From NCBI RefSeq assembly GCF_001927245.1, contig NZ_MJUX01000004.1:372001-436000 (forward strand): a stretch of DNA of 64,000 nucleotides, written 5' to 3'. This document shows, in pieces, positions 46,086 to 53,813 of this stretch; the stretch's first letter is position 1, and every line of letters begins with the position of its first letter. Source of the stretch: Acuticoccus yangtzensis. GTDB taxonomy: Bacteria > Pseudomonadota > Alphaproteobacteria > Rhizobiales > Amorphaceae. A program made the position numbers and the translations under genes. The notes under the pieces were generated by a model. It was not told the DNA's origin. It ran no database searches and saw nothing but the letters and a program-made list of their open reading frames with translations.

Positions 46086-47972
46086 CTACTCGGCGGCGTC
46101 GAGGTCCTCTCCGTCGGCGTCCTCGGCCGACCGCTTGATCGTGTCTGGCCCGCCGCCGGGGCGCTGCGCGTTCTTGCGAGTCTCCTCGTTCACGTCGTCG
46201 GCACGGCGAAGGGCGGTGTCCCTCCCGCCGTCGCCGTCCGTCTCGCGCCCGTCGCCCGTGTCGCCGCCCGTGTCGCTCATGTCGCCAACATCGCCGGTGC
46301 CCGCCGCGTTGTTCGCGATGATCGAGAGACGCGTATGCGGCAGGACCTGCGGCGCGCCCTTGTCGCGAAGATAGGCCAGCAGCTTTTCGCGCATGCGGCA
46401 GTGCAGGTCCCACGCCGCGGTGGGGTTGTTCGCCGTGCAATAGAAGCGCACGGACATCGACTCCTCGTCATGGTCGATAACCTGAACCTTCGGCTCCTCG
46501 CCCTCGGACCATTCCTCGTCCTCGGCGGCGAAGCGCTGGAACACCTGGCGCAGCTCCTCGACGTCGGTGCAGTGATCGAGCTTCAGAAGCACCGGAAGGA
46601 TCATCTTGGGCTCGGCCATCGTCCAATTCTCGAACGGGTTCGAGACGAAGTGCTTCACCGGGACGATGAACCGCTTCAGGTCCCAGGTCCGCAGCTGCAC
46701 ATAGGTGTAGTTGATCTGCTCCACATAGGCCCAATGGTCGTCATAATAGACCGCGTCGCCGATGCGGATGGGCTTGGCCAGCGCCAGTTGCAGCGAGGCG
46801 AGGATGTTGCCCAGGACCGTCTGCGCCGCGAGGCCGAAGATCGCCGTCGCCACACCGGCCGAGACCAGAAGCGACATGCCGAAGTTGGAGAAGACCCGCA
46901 GCGAGGAGAAGGCGACCGCCAGCCCCACCACCACCACAAACATGACGCCGATGCGCTTGGCGGCCGACAGGTTCGTGTACCACTGGCGCGCGCTGGTGTT
47001 CTCCGGCGTGTCGATGTTGGACAGATAGCGGTTCGACGTGAAGTCGATGATCGTGTCCAGCGTCCGCGAGACCCCGTACACCAGCGCCGCGATGATGAGG
47101 ATCCAGAAGATGACCGAGATCGTCGCATCGGTCGCCGCGGAAAACTCGAACAGCGACGTCACCGTGATCTGCAGAAGGACGCCGATCACGAAGAGCGCGG
47201 TCGGCAGACGTCCCCGGCAGATCGCCGCCGCCACCCCGGCGATCGGAATGCGCTGCGCCACCTTCGACATCACCGTCCACGTCAGCCACGCGGACGCGAT
47301 CGCGAAAACCGCCAGGAGGGGGATCGCGATCAGCTCCCAAAGGAGGATGCCGGCGAAGGTTTCGGCCCGCAGCACCTCCGGCAGCGCCCGCTCGAACGCG
47401 GTCGGGCCGTACCGGGCATAAAGGCCGGGAATATGCTCGACGCTTTGGCGCGCGATCACCCACACGGGGTCCTGGTCGCCGACTTGGACACGGTTGAGGC
47501 GCACGGTGACCGGCCACGACGGAAGGTCCAGCGTGCCCAGTTGCAGGCTCTTGCGCGCGGTGCCCACCATCGGCTCGCGGTCGCTGCCCGTCGTGTCCAT
47601 GCCGTCCGGCCGATCCGGCAGGCGGCCGAAGTCCACGGGGATCTTGCGCTTCAGAACGAAGGAGAGTTGCTCGGCAAGGCGCGGGCCCACCGTGCGCTGC
47701 TCCTCCTCGTCGACGAAATAGAGGTCGAGCACATGGGCGGCGGCGGCGAAGTCGGACCGGTTCACGGCGCTGACGAAGGATTCCATCGCCGAGCGCGGGG
47801 TCGTGAGATCCAGGATTTCGGGTGCGGCGGGCAGACCGCCGTTCAACACGTCGATGCGGAAGGTCGGACCGCCGTCATTCTCCGAGCTTTGCGCGGCGGC
47901 GGTATTGACCAAGGCGCCGATGCCGATGGCGCTCGCTAAGATGAGTATGGCGGCGAAGCGGCCTCGCGTCAT
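46086..47972 (-). CDS. Mechanosensitive ion channel, MscS family
   Basis: The 628-residue protein begins with a signal peptide (to about residue 27), followed by a periplasmic domain of about 170 residues. Several membrane helices come next, then the MscS core: the pore helix region SAGVATAIFGLAAQTVLGNILASLQLALAKPIRIGD and the beta domain with DLKRFIVPVKHFVSNPFENWT. The last 80 residues are an acidic, Gly/Asp-rich tail. It releases solutes on hypo-osmotic shock. A ribosome site (GAGGACAGAGG) precedes the ATG, and a perfect sigma-EcfG promoter lies 109 bp upstream, so induction in the general stress response is likely. Confidence 0.92.
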   Translation of the reverse strand: MTRGRFAAILILASAIGIGALVNTAAAQSSENDGGPTFRIDVLNGGLPAAPEILDLTTPRSAMESFVSAVNRSDFAAAAHVLDLYFVDEEEQRTVGPRLAEQLSFVLKRKIPVDFGRLPDRPDGMDTTGSDREPMVGTARKSLQLGTLDLPSWPVTVRLNRVQVGDQDPVWVIARQSVEHIPGLYARYGPTAFERALPEVLRAETFAGILLWELIAIPLLAVFAIASAWLTWTVMSKVAQRIPIAGVAAAICRGRLPTALFVIGVLLQITVTSLFEFSAATDATISVIFWILIIAALVYGVSRTLDTIIDFTSNRYLSNIDTPENTSARQWYTNLSAAKRIGVMFVVVVGLAVAFSSLRVFSNFGMSLLVSAGVATAIFGLAAQTVLGNILASLQLALAKPIRIGDAVYYDDHWAYVEQINYTYVQLRTWDLKRFIVPVKHFVSNPFENWTMAEPKMILPVLLKLDHCTDVEELRQVFQRFAAEDEEWSEGEEPKVQVIDHDEESMSVRFYCTANNPTAAWDLHCRMREKLLAYLRDKGAPQVLPHTRLSIIANNAAGTGDVGDMSDTGGDTGDGRETDGDGGRDTALRRADDVNEETRKNAQRPGGGPDTIKRSAEDADGEDLDAAE

Positions 47973-48080
47973 CCTCTGTCCTCGTCGGTTCGGGGTCGGG
48001 GGCGCGGCACCATGTCCGGGCGCAGCCCTGGGGGCGGTCCGCCGGGTTCCCCCTTCGAGACCACACGTGCTCGCTCAGCC

Positions 48081-48106
48081 AACGGCAGATCGGCGGTGAT
48101 CGTTCC
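48081..48106 (-). promoter_or_regulatory. Sigma-EcfG promoter of mscS
   Basis: On the minus strand GGAAC (48106-48102) and CGTT (48084-48081) are separated by exactly 17 bases, the consensus of the alphaproteobacterial general stress sigma factor EcfG. It points into the mscS-family gene at 47972. Confidence 0.75.
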
Positions 48107-48155
48107 GATGATCGTCCCGGTCGCAGGCTCTCGCCGCGATCCGCGCACGAAAAAA

Positions 48156-48173
48156 GGGGCGCCGAAGCGCCCC
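48156..48173 (-). terminator. Rho-independent terminator of the repeat-protein operon
   Basis: GGGGCGC (48156-48162) pairs with GCGCCCC (48167-48173) around a tetraloop, which reads TTCG on the transcribed minus strand. Six A residues at 48150-48155 become a T-tract on that strand. It lies 42 bp after the stop codon at 48215. Confidence 0.93.
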
Positions 48174-48214
48174 TTCCCTCTTCTCGATCCCAGCATCGCC
48201 GGGCAGCGGCGTCC

Positions 48215-49972
48215 TCAGACGTTCGCCTTTTCCTTTGCCGCCTTCTTGGCCTCGTCGACCACGTGCTCGGCCCGTTCGGCGACGGTCTTGCCGTCGTCCT
48301 GCGGCAGGAGACCCTCCTCCTTGGCCGACTTCTCGGCTGCATAGACTGCGGCCTCGGCGGCGCGCTCGGCCCGCTCGGCCTGCTGCGCCGCGAAGTCCAT
48401 CGCCTCATCGCGCAGCGTGTCGCGATAAGGGCCGACATACTCGTCCTCGACACGGGTCGAGGGGAGCAGCGCGCCGATCAAAGCGCCCGCGGCGATGCCG
48501 ATGGCGGCGGCCGCCAGCGGTTCCTCGGTGACGAAGTCGACCACGTTGCGCTTGGCGCGGCGGCCATAATAGGCGGCGTGGTCGGCCGCCTCGTAGGCCG
48601 CGTCACGGGCGCTGTAGTAGGCGTAGGACGCCGCATCCGACACCGCATAGGCACCGGACTTGAGCTGCGCGTTGGCGTAGTCGAGGCCGTGGCGCGCCTC
48701 GTCGGCGGCGAAGCGGGCGTGGTCGTAGATCGTGTCGAGCGCCGCCGTCGCAGCGTCGCTCACGGCGTAGGCGCCGGCCTTCAACTGGTCGCCGGCATAG
48801 GCGAGACCGTGCCGCGCCTCGTCCGCAGCGAACTTGGCCTGATCGTAGGCCGCCCGCGCGGTCTCCTTGGTGGACGCGGAGACGGCGTAGGCCCCCGCCT
48901 TCAGCTGACCGGCCGCATATTCGACGCCGTGCTTGGCCTCGTCGGCGGCGAAGCGGGCCTGGTCGTAGGCCTGGCGGGAGGCCGCCTTGGCCGAGTAGGC
49001 GCCGGCCTTGAGCTGCGACACCGCATATTCCGCGCCGTGACGCGCCTCGTCGGCGGCATAAAGCGCGCGGTCATAGGCGACGGCGCCCGCGGCGGCGGCG
49101 GCGTCGCGCACCGCATAGGCCCCCGCCTTCAGCTGGCCGACCGCGTACTGAGCGCCGTGCTTGGCCTCGTCAGCGGCGAAGCGGGCCTGGTCGTAGGCAC
49201 GGGCACCGGCCACGGCGGCCGTGTCACGCACCGCATAGGCCCCGGACTTCAGCTGCGCGGCCGCGTAGTCGACGCCGTGCTTGGCCTCGTCGGCGGCGAA
49301 GCGGGCGTGGTCGTAGGCGCTCTGCCCGGCCCCGTGGGCGGCAGCACGCATGGCGTAGGCACCGGACCGCAGTTGCGCGGCGGCATATTGGGCGCCGTAC
49401 TTCGCCTCGTCCGCCGCGTAGCGCGCGTGGTCATAGGCGCTCTGCCCGGCGGAGGCGGCCGTGTCGCGCACCGAATAGGCACCCGCACGAAGCTGGGCGG
49501 CGGCGTACTGGGCGCCGTGACGCGCCTCATCGGCCGCGTAGCGGGCCCGGTCGTAGGCGCCGATCCCGGCCGCCGTCGCCGTGCCGCGCATGGCGTAAGC
49601 GCCGGACTTCAGCTGCGCAATGGCGTATTCGGCGCCGAAGCGGGCCTCGTCCGCGGCGAAGCGGGCGCGGTCATAGGCGACCTGGGCCGTCGGGCTACCG
49701 GCATAAAGAGGCGCAGGCTTCTTGTTCTGGCTCATCAGGAGCCAGGCCAGCCCGACTCCGGTCAGCGCGATCGGCAGCGGGTTCTCCTTCACCTGCCGGC
49801 CGAGATTGTTCAGGAACTCGCCGCCCTGGCCTCCGGCGGAGGTGAAGGACCGGGTGACGCTGTCGACGATGTTGGCGGTCGACAGTTTGGCGCGCAAAGC
49901 GTCGAGGGTCTCTTCGACCTCGTAGCGCTGGGCCTCGACTTCGCGCTCGATCTGCGTGGTGGAACGGCTCAT
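48215..49972 (-). CDS. DUF3618-type membrane protein with nine tandem 40-residue Ala/Tyr-rich repeats
   Basis: The 585-residue protein starts with a DUF3618-like head (residues 1-85): the helix IEREVEAQRYEVEETLDALRAKLS and a membrane segment around LPIALTGVGLAWLLM. From residue 99 to 454 there are nine repeats. The conserved tyrosine of each is at 100, 140, 180, 220, 260, 300, 336, 376 and 416, a period of 40 except for one unit of 36. A typical unit reads AYD-ARFAADEAKHGAEYA, then QLKAGAYAVRDTAA. A degenerate tenth unit, a second hydrophobic stretch (AAAAIGIAAGALIGALLP) and a Glu/Ala-rich helix follow. The composition recalls LEA-type stress proteins and amphipathic helices. Its start overlaps the upstream stop (ATGA). 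It is the last gene of an EcfG-controlled operon; the function is unknown. Confidence 0.9.
   Translation of the reverse strand: MSRSTTQIEREVEAQRYEVEETLDALRAKLSTANIVDSVTRSFTSAGGQGGEFLNNLGRQVKENPLPIALTGVGLAWLLMSQNKKPAPLYAGSPTAQVAYDRARFAADEARFGAEYAIAQLKSGAYAMRGTATAAGIGAYDRARYAADEARHGAQYAAAQLRAGAYSVRDTAASAGQSAYDHARYAADEAKYGAQYAAAQLRSGAYAMRAAAHGAGQSAYDHARFAADEAKHGVDYAAAQLKSGAYAVRDTAAVAGARAYDQARFAADEAKHGAQYAVGQLKAGAYAVRDAAAAAGAVAYDRALYAADEARHGAEYAVSQLKAGAYSAKAASRQAYDQARFAADEAKHGVEYAAGQLKAGAYAVSASTKETARAAYDQAKFAADEARHGLAYAGDQLKAGAYAVSDAATAALDTIYDHARFAADEARHGLDYANAQLKSGAYAVSDAASYAYYSARDAAYEAADHAAYYGRRAKRNVVDFVTEEPLAAAAIGIAAGALIGALLPSTRVEDEYVGPYRDTLRDEAMDFAAQQAERAERAAEAAVYAAEKSAKEEGLLPQDDGKTVAERAEHVVDEAKKAAKEKANV
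48611..49678 (-). repeat. Nine tandem 120-bp coding repeats
   Basis: The DNA under the 40-residue repeats repeats every 120 bp, with one 108-bp unit. Copies share long identical stretches (for example around GCCTCGTCGGCGGCGAAGCG on the plus strand), implying recent duplication or conversion. It is coding sequence, not CRISPR. Confidence 0.92.
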
Positions 49973-50460
49973 TGCATCTGCTCCTTCGCAAGCTCGGCGT
50001 CGCGGCGCACTTGGAGGGCCGTGCGGTCCGGCGTGAGATTTTCGACATTGAGGTCGGTCGTGCCCGAGCGGATCAGGAACGCACCGACGGCCGCGAAGAT
50101 GGCGCCGACGATGAGAGAGGCCCAGCCTGTGTTGGCGGCCACCACGTCGGCGGCGGTGTTCTCGGCACCGCTCGCAGCCACGGCGGTGATGAGGTTGGCA
50201 ACGGCCACCACCAGCGCCTGGGTCAGAACGATCAGCGCGACCAGGACGACGATGGCACCGGCGGCAATCTTGCCGACGCCCATCTGAAGCTGGTTCACCT
50301 TGTCGTGCATCTCCGAGCGGATCAGCTCCCCTTCCTTACGGAAGAGATCGGAGACGTCGCGGAAAAGCTTCGTCAGAAGGTCCGGCAGCGAGCGGGTATG
50401 GGCAAGGGCCTCGGCCATCGCGCTCGGCTCGTCGGGGCGGTGAGGGGCATGATAGGTCAT
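49969..50460 (-). CDS. Phage-holin-family (DUF1469-like) membrane protein
   Basis: The 163-residue protein has a cytoplasmic helix (SLPDLLTKLFRDVSDLFRKEGELIRSEM) followed by two membrane helices, IAAGAIVVLVALIVLTQALVVAV and GWASLIVGAIFAAVGAFLI. This is the layout of the 'phage holin family' or DUF1469 proteins, which in rhizobia occur in stress operons and are not known to be real holins. I start at the ATG at 50460; it lies 10 bp after the upstream gene, and its stop overlaps the next start by 4 bp. Confidence 0.87.
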   Translation of the reverse strand: MTYHAPHRPDEPSAMAEALAHTRSLPDLLTKLFRDVSDLFRKEGELIRSEMHDKVNQLQMGVGKIAAGAIVVLVALIVLTQALVVAVANLITAVAASGAENTAADVVAANTGWASLIVGAIFAAVGAFLIRSGTTDLNVENLTPDRTALQVRRDAELAKEQMQ

Positions 50461-50470
50461 GGATGGCGCC

Positions 50471-51004
50471 TCACTTCGGGGTGGAGTTGGCGGGGGCGAC
50501 GGGCGGACGGGCCGCCTGCGGCGTGTAGGATGCGGGCGGCGTGTAGCCGGTGTGCGGCGCTGCCTGCCCGGTCGGCGGATAATGCGGCCGCTCGCCGCTG
50601 GCGCGCAGGAAGCGTCCTGCCGCAAGACCCGCCAGAACCGCACCGCCGACGAAGACGGCCGGGTTGCGCCGGGCGAAACCCTTCACCGACGTGACGACCT
50701 CGTCCATCGAGGTGTGCGACACCGAGCTGGCGATGTCCTCGAGGCTCGAGGCGGCGTGGGAGACGAGGCGCGCGGCGAAATCCTGATCGCGCTGGTTCAG
50801 CTCGTCGGATGCGCGGCGCACGGCCGACGCGAAATCGTTGAGCCGTCCGGCCGCGGTCGCCATGCCCTGCTCGGCATAGGCGTTGGCGGTCCGCTTGGCT
50901 TCGTCCGCATATTCGTGGGCGGACGATTTGATTGTGTCGGAGGCCTCGTGCAGCTTGTCGCTGGCGGACTGGGCCTCACGCTCGAAGTTCTCTTTCGTCG
51001 ACAT
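50471..51004 (-). CDS. DUF883-like, nutrient-deprivation-type stress protein
   Basis: The 177-residue protein has a hydrophilic amphipathic helix region (residues 1-105, rich in Ala, Ser, Asp and Glu), then the membrane-associated motif RRNPAVFVGGAVLAGLAAGRFLRAS typical of DUF883/YqjD-like ribosome- or membrane-bound stress proteins. It ends in a Pro/Tyr/Thr-rich tail. The ribosome site GGAG precedes the ATG. Such proteins are often described as nutrient-deprivation-induced in rhizobia. It is the second gene of the EcfG operon. Confidence 0.82.
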   Translation of the reverse strand: MSTKENFEREAQSASDKLHEASDTIKSSAHEYADEAKRTANAYAEQGMATAAGRLNDFASAVRRASDELNQRDQDFAARLVSHAASSLEDIASSVSHTSMDEVVTSVKGFARRNPAVFVGGAVLAGLAAGRFLRASGERPHYPPTGQAAPHTGYTPPASYTPQAARPPVAPANSTPK

Positions 51005-51067
51005 TGGAGCTGCTCCTCAGGCTTTGTCTGGCAATGCCAAGATGTGGCTAGGATGAGCCGGGACGGT

Positions 51068-51142
51068 TTAGGCGAGGCCCAACAGGCTGAGAATGAAGAG
51101 GACCACCACAACCAAGCCGACCAAATAGATGAGGCTATGCAC
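51068..51142 (-). CDS. 24-residue hydrophobic membrane peptide
   Basis: A GTG at 51142 with a perfect ribosome site (AAGGAG, 8 bases upstream) opens a 24-codon frame. It starts M-H-S-L-I-Y-L-V-G-L, is almost entirely hydrophobic (Val, Leu, Ile) with no charged residue after His2, and ends L-L-G-L-A. It would form a single membrane helix. Very small peptides beginning MHS-I/L-IYL occur in other alphaproteobacteria. It is the first gene after the EcfG promoter, with about 45 nt of leader. It is too short for usual gene finders. Confidence 0.8.
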   Translation of the reverse strand: MHSLIYLVGLVVVVLFILSLLGLA

Positions 51143-51186
51143 CGGCTTTCTCCTTTTCGTTCATTTCGCGAGACAGTTATGTCTTG

Positions 51187-51212
51187 AACGTCGCGGCCCG
51201 TGGCGCGGTTCC
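51187..51212 (-). promoter_or_regulatory. Sigma-EcfG promoter of the repeat-protein operon
   Basis: On the minus strand GGAAC (51212-51208) and CGTT (51190-51187) are separated by exactly 17 bases, matching the EcfG general stress consensus. Transcription would start about 37-40 bases before the GTG of the 24-residue peptide and read through the whole operon to the terminator at 48156-48173. Confidence 0.85.
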
Positions 51213-51534
51213 GTAGGGAGTGGGGTTATGGACAAAAGATCATGTCCTTCGACATCGCATCGGCAGCCGGCATACGCACGGCCGCACCTCTCCCCCTATC
51301 AGCGGAGAAATCTGGAAAAGCGGATTTCGTTCCCAATGTGATCGCGGATGAAAGCGACGGCCGACATCGGCGGGGCAGCACCGCATGCAGGATGGAAGGC
51401 GTGGCACCTCACGGCGGCCTCGGCGGCGTCACCGGGTGCGGGTGAGATATACGGCGGGGCAGGCTGCCCGCCGCGTTCATTATCGCGGGCGGCGGTGGCG
51501 CCGGCGACCGCGGCGGCGAACCGGCGGCGCCGTT
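51213..51534. other. Intergenic region, no gene seen
   Basis: The 322 bp between the EcfG promoter and the end of the ABC exporter gene contain only weak open frames without ribosome sites. The stretch near 51230-51350 is less GC-rich than its surroundings, but I see no clear element. Confidence 0.5.
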
Positions 51535-53256
51535 CTATTCGGCGGCGAATTGCGTGCGGTGCAGGCGGCTATAGACCCCGCCGCGCGCGATCAGATCCGC
51601 ATGGCGGCCCTCCTCCGCCACACCGGCCGGCGTCACCACGACGATGCGATCCGCCCCGCGGATCGTGGCCAGACGGTGGGCGATGACCAGGGTCGTGCGC
51701 CCCTCCGACAGCGCCGCCAGCGACGCCTGGATCTGCCGTTCGGTTTCCGAATCCAGCGCCGAGGTCGCCTCGTCCAGCACCAGGATGGGCGGGTCCTTCA
51801 AGAAGATGCGCGCGATGGCGAGGCGCTGCTTCTGCCCGCCGGACAGCTTCACACCGCGCTCGCCGATCACCGTGTCGAGGCCGTCCGGCAGCGCGGCCAC
51901 CATGTCCTCGATCCGGGCCGCGCGCACCGCCGCTTCGATGTCCGCCTCGCTGGCGCCGAGACGCCCATAGGCCACGTTCTCGCGGATCGTCCCGGCGAAC
52001 AGGAACACGTCCTGCTGGACGATGCCGATCTGCCGGCGGAGCGACGCGGTGGTCATGTCGCGCACGTCGATCCCGTCGACGAGGATCCGCCCGGCCTGCG
52101 GCTCGTAGAAACGGGGCAGCAGCGAGCAGATGGTCGTCTTGCCCGCGCCGGAGGGGCCGACGAAGGCCACCGTCTCCCCGGAGTTGATGGTCAGGTCGAT
52201 CCCCTTCAGCACCGGAAGACCGCGCGTGTAGGAAAAATCGACCCCCTCGAAGCGGATGTCCCCCTTCAGCGGCGGCGCGTCCTTGGCGCCGGGCCGGTCG
52301 GTGATGTCCGGCGCAATGGCCAGAAGATCGAGGTAGGAGCGGAAGCCGGCGATCCCCTTCGGATACATCTCCATCACGCGGTTGATCTGCTCGATCGGCT
52401 TGAAGAACACCGTCACCAGCAGCAAGAAGCCGACGAAGCCGCCCGCGGTCAGCTCGCCCGCGATGACGAACCACGTGCCCGCCACCATCACGATGAGCTG
52501 GATCAGCCTGAGGCCGAGATAGGACATGGCCGTGTTCACCGCCATCAGACGGTAGGCGCGCAGCTTGATGGTGCGATATTGCGCGTTGTCGGCGGCGAAG
52601 AGACGGGTCTCGTGCGCCTCGTTGGCGAAGGCCTGCACCACGCGCATGCCGCCGATATTCTCCTCCAGCCGTGCGTTGAAGGCGCCGATGCTGCGGAACA
52701 GGCGGCGGAAATTGTTCGTCATGCGCGTTCCGACGGCCATCGTGAGCCAGCCGATGAAGGGAACGATCGCCGCCACGATCAGCGCCAGCTCCACGTTGAC
52801 CGAGAGCATCAGGATGAGCGCGCCGACGAACGTCATCACCGCGAGGAAGATCTCCTCCGGCCCGTGGTGGGCAAGCTCGCCCACCTCCTCCAGATCCTTC
52901 GTCACGCGCGCGGTCAGGTGCCCGGTCTTGGCGCTGTCGTAGAAGGAGAAGGACAGCTTCTGCAGGTGGTCGAAGGCGCGGCGCCTCAGCTCGGTCTCGA
53001 TGTTGATGCCGAGCATGTGCCCCCAATAGGTGCAAACCGCCATCAGCGCCCCGTTGAAGAGGTAGACGACCAGGAGCCCGCCCGCCGCGAGGAGAATGAG
53101 CGGCCAGTCGCCCGCCGGAAGGAGCCGGTCGATGAAGACCTTGATGGCCATGGGAAAGGCGAGTTCAAGGAGTCCGGCCAGAACGGCACTGCCGAAGTCC
53201 AACACGAAAAGGCCTTTGAACGGGGCGTAATAAGCGAAGAACTTTCGCAAGATCAT
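51535..53256 (-). CDS. ABC exporter, fused permease-ATPase (MsbA-like)
   Basis: The 573-residue protein starts at the ATG at 53256 (MILRKFFAYYAPFKG). Six membrane helices occupy residues 15-300, and the second half is the ATPase. Walker A is GPSGAGKTT, the Q-loop is in QQDVFLFAGT, the signature is LSGGQKQRLAIARI, Walker B is PPILVLDEATSALD, and the switch His is in LVIAHRLAT. This is the half-transporter layout of MsbA and other lipid or drug flippases. The substrate cannot be told. The gene is monocistronic and divergent from the GFA gene. Confidence 0.9.
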   Translation of the reverse strand: MILRKFFAYYAPFKGLFVLDFGSAVLAGLLELAFPMAIKVFIDRLLPAGDWPLILLAAGGLLVVYLFNGALMAVCTYWGHMLGINIETELRRRAFDHLQKLSFSFYDSAKTGHLTARVTKDLEEVGELAHHGPEEIFLAVMTFVGALILMLSVNVELALIVAAIVPFIGWLTMAVGTRMTNNFRRLFRSIGAFNARLEENIGGMRVVQAFANEAHETRLFAADNAQYRTIKLRAYRLMAVNTAMSYLGLRLIQLIVMVAGTWFVIAGELTAGGFVGFLLLVTVFFKPIEQINRVMEMYPKGIAGFRSYLDLLAIAPDITDRPGAKDAPPLKGDIRFEGVDFSYTRGLPVLKGIDLTINSGETVAFVGPSGAGKTTICSLLPRFYEPQAGRILVDGIDVRDMTTASLRRQIGIVQQDVFLFAGTIRENVAYGRLGASEADIEAAVRAARIEDMVAALPDGLDTVIGERGVKLSGGQKQRLAIARIFLKDPPILVLDEATSALDSETERQIQASLAALSEGRTTLVIAHRLATIRGADRIVVVTPAGVAEEGRHADLIARGGVYSRLHRTQFAAE

Positions 53257-53390
53257 GGCGTGACCGGAGACGGCAGGTGGGGCAAGGTGCCCCGGTGTAA
53301 GCGCCGCGGAGACGGCGAGCAACGGATGCCGGCCGGACCCTGCCTTGCAGCAGGCGCCGCGCGGGCCGCCACAAAGGGGGAGTGCCGCGG

Positions 53391-53777
53391 ATGGCGCGCC
53401 GAGGACGATGCAATTGTGGCGCCGTCACCTTCAGCGTGGCGGCGGAGCCCGAGGCGGTGGGCCTTTGCCACTGCACCACCTGCCAGCGCGAGACGGGCGG
53501 ACCTTTCATGGCCTACATGGTCGTGGGCCTGGCCGCCCTCACCGTCACCGGCACGACCGCCTCTTGGCGCGAGACGACGGATCACCGGCACTTTTGCCCC
53601 CGCTGCGGCACGCCCCTCTTCGCCACGATGGACGGAGATCCCGATGCCGAGGTGCGTCTGGGTGCGCTCGACGATGCGTCCGGCCTCATCCCAACGTTCG
53701 AGCTTTGGGTCGACCGGCGTGCGGCTTGGCTCGCCCCCCTTCCCGGCGCAGAGCAATACGAGCGCAACCGGCCTTGA
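53391..53777 (+). CDS. GFA family (Mss4-like fold) zinc protein
   Basis: The 128-residue protein has the GFA pattern: CNCG at 7-10, CHCTTCQRETGGPF and HFCPRCGTPLF, giving the cysteines for two zinc sites. Family members include glutathione-dependent formaldehyde-activating enzyme, but most are of unknown activity. The ATG at 53391 has GGGGGAG 9 bases upstream; a GTG at 53382 is less likely. The next gene follows after 36 bp on the same strand. Confidence 0.88.
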   Translation: MARRGRCNCGAVTFSVAAEPEAVGLCHCTTCQRETGGPFMAYMVVGLAALTVTGTTASWRETTDHRHFCPRCGTPLFATMDGDPDAEVRLGALDDASGLIPTFELWVDRRAAWLAPLPGAEQYERNRP

Positions 53778-53813
53778 GCCGCCATAAAAACAAACGACGA
53801 TGGAGGACTGCCC

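Noticed and set aside
48611-49678. Possible CRISPR or satellite array
   Set aside because: The 120-bp units are contiguous, have no spacers and keep one reading frame with a conserved protein repeat.
48263-50287. Plus-strand open frame of 674 codons with repeated Gly/Val/Arg pattern
   Set aside because: The repeats are the antisense image of the 40-residue repeats; the minus strand has promoter, ribosome sites, overlaps and terminator.
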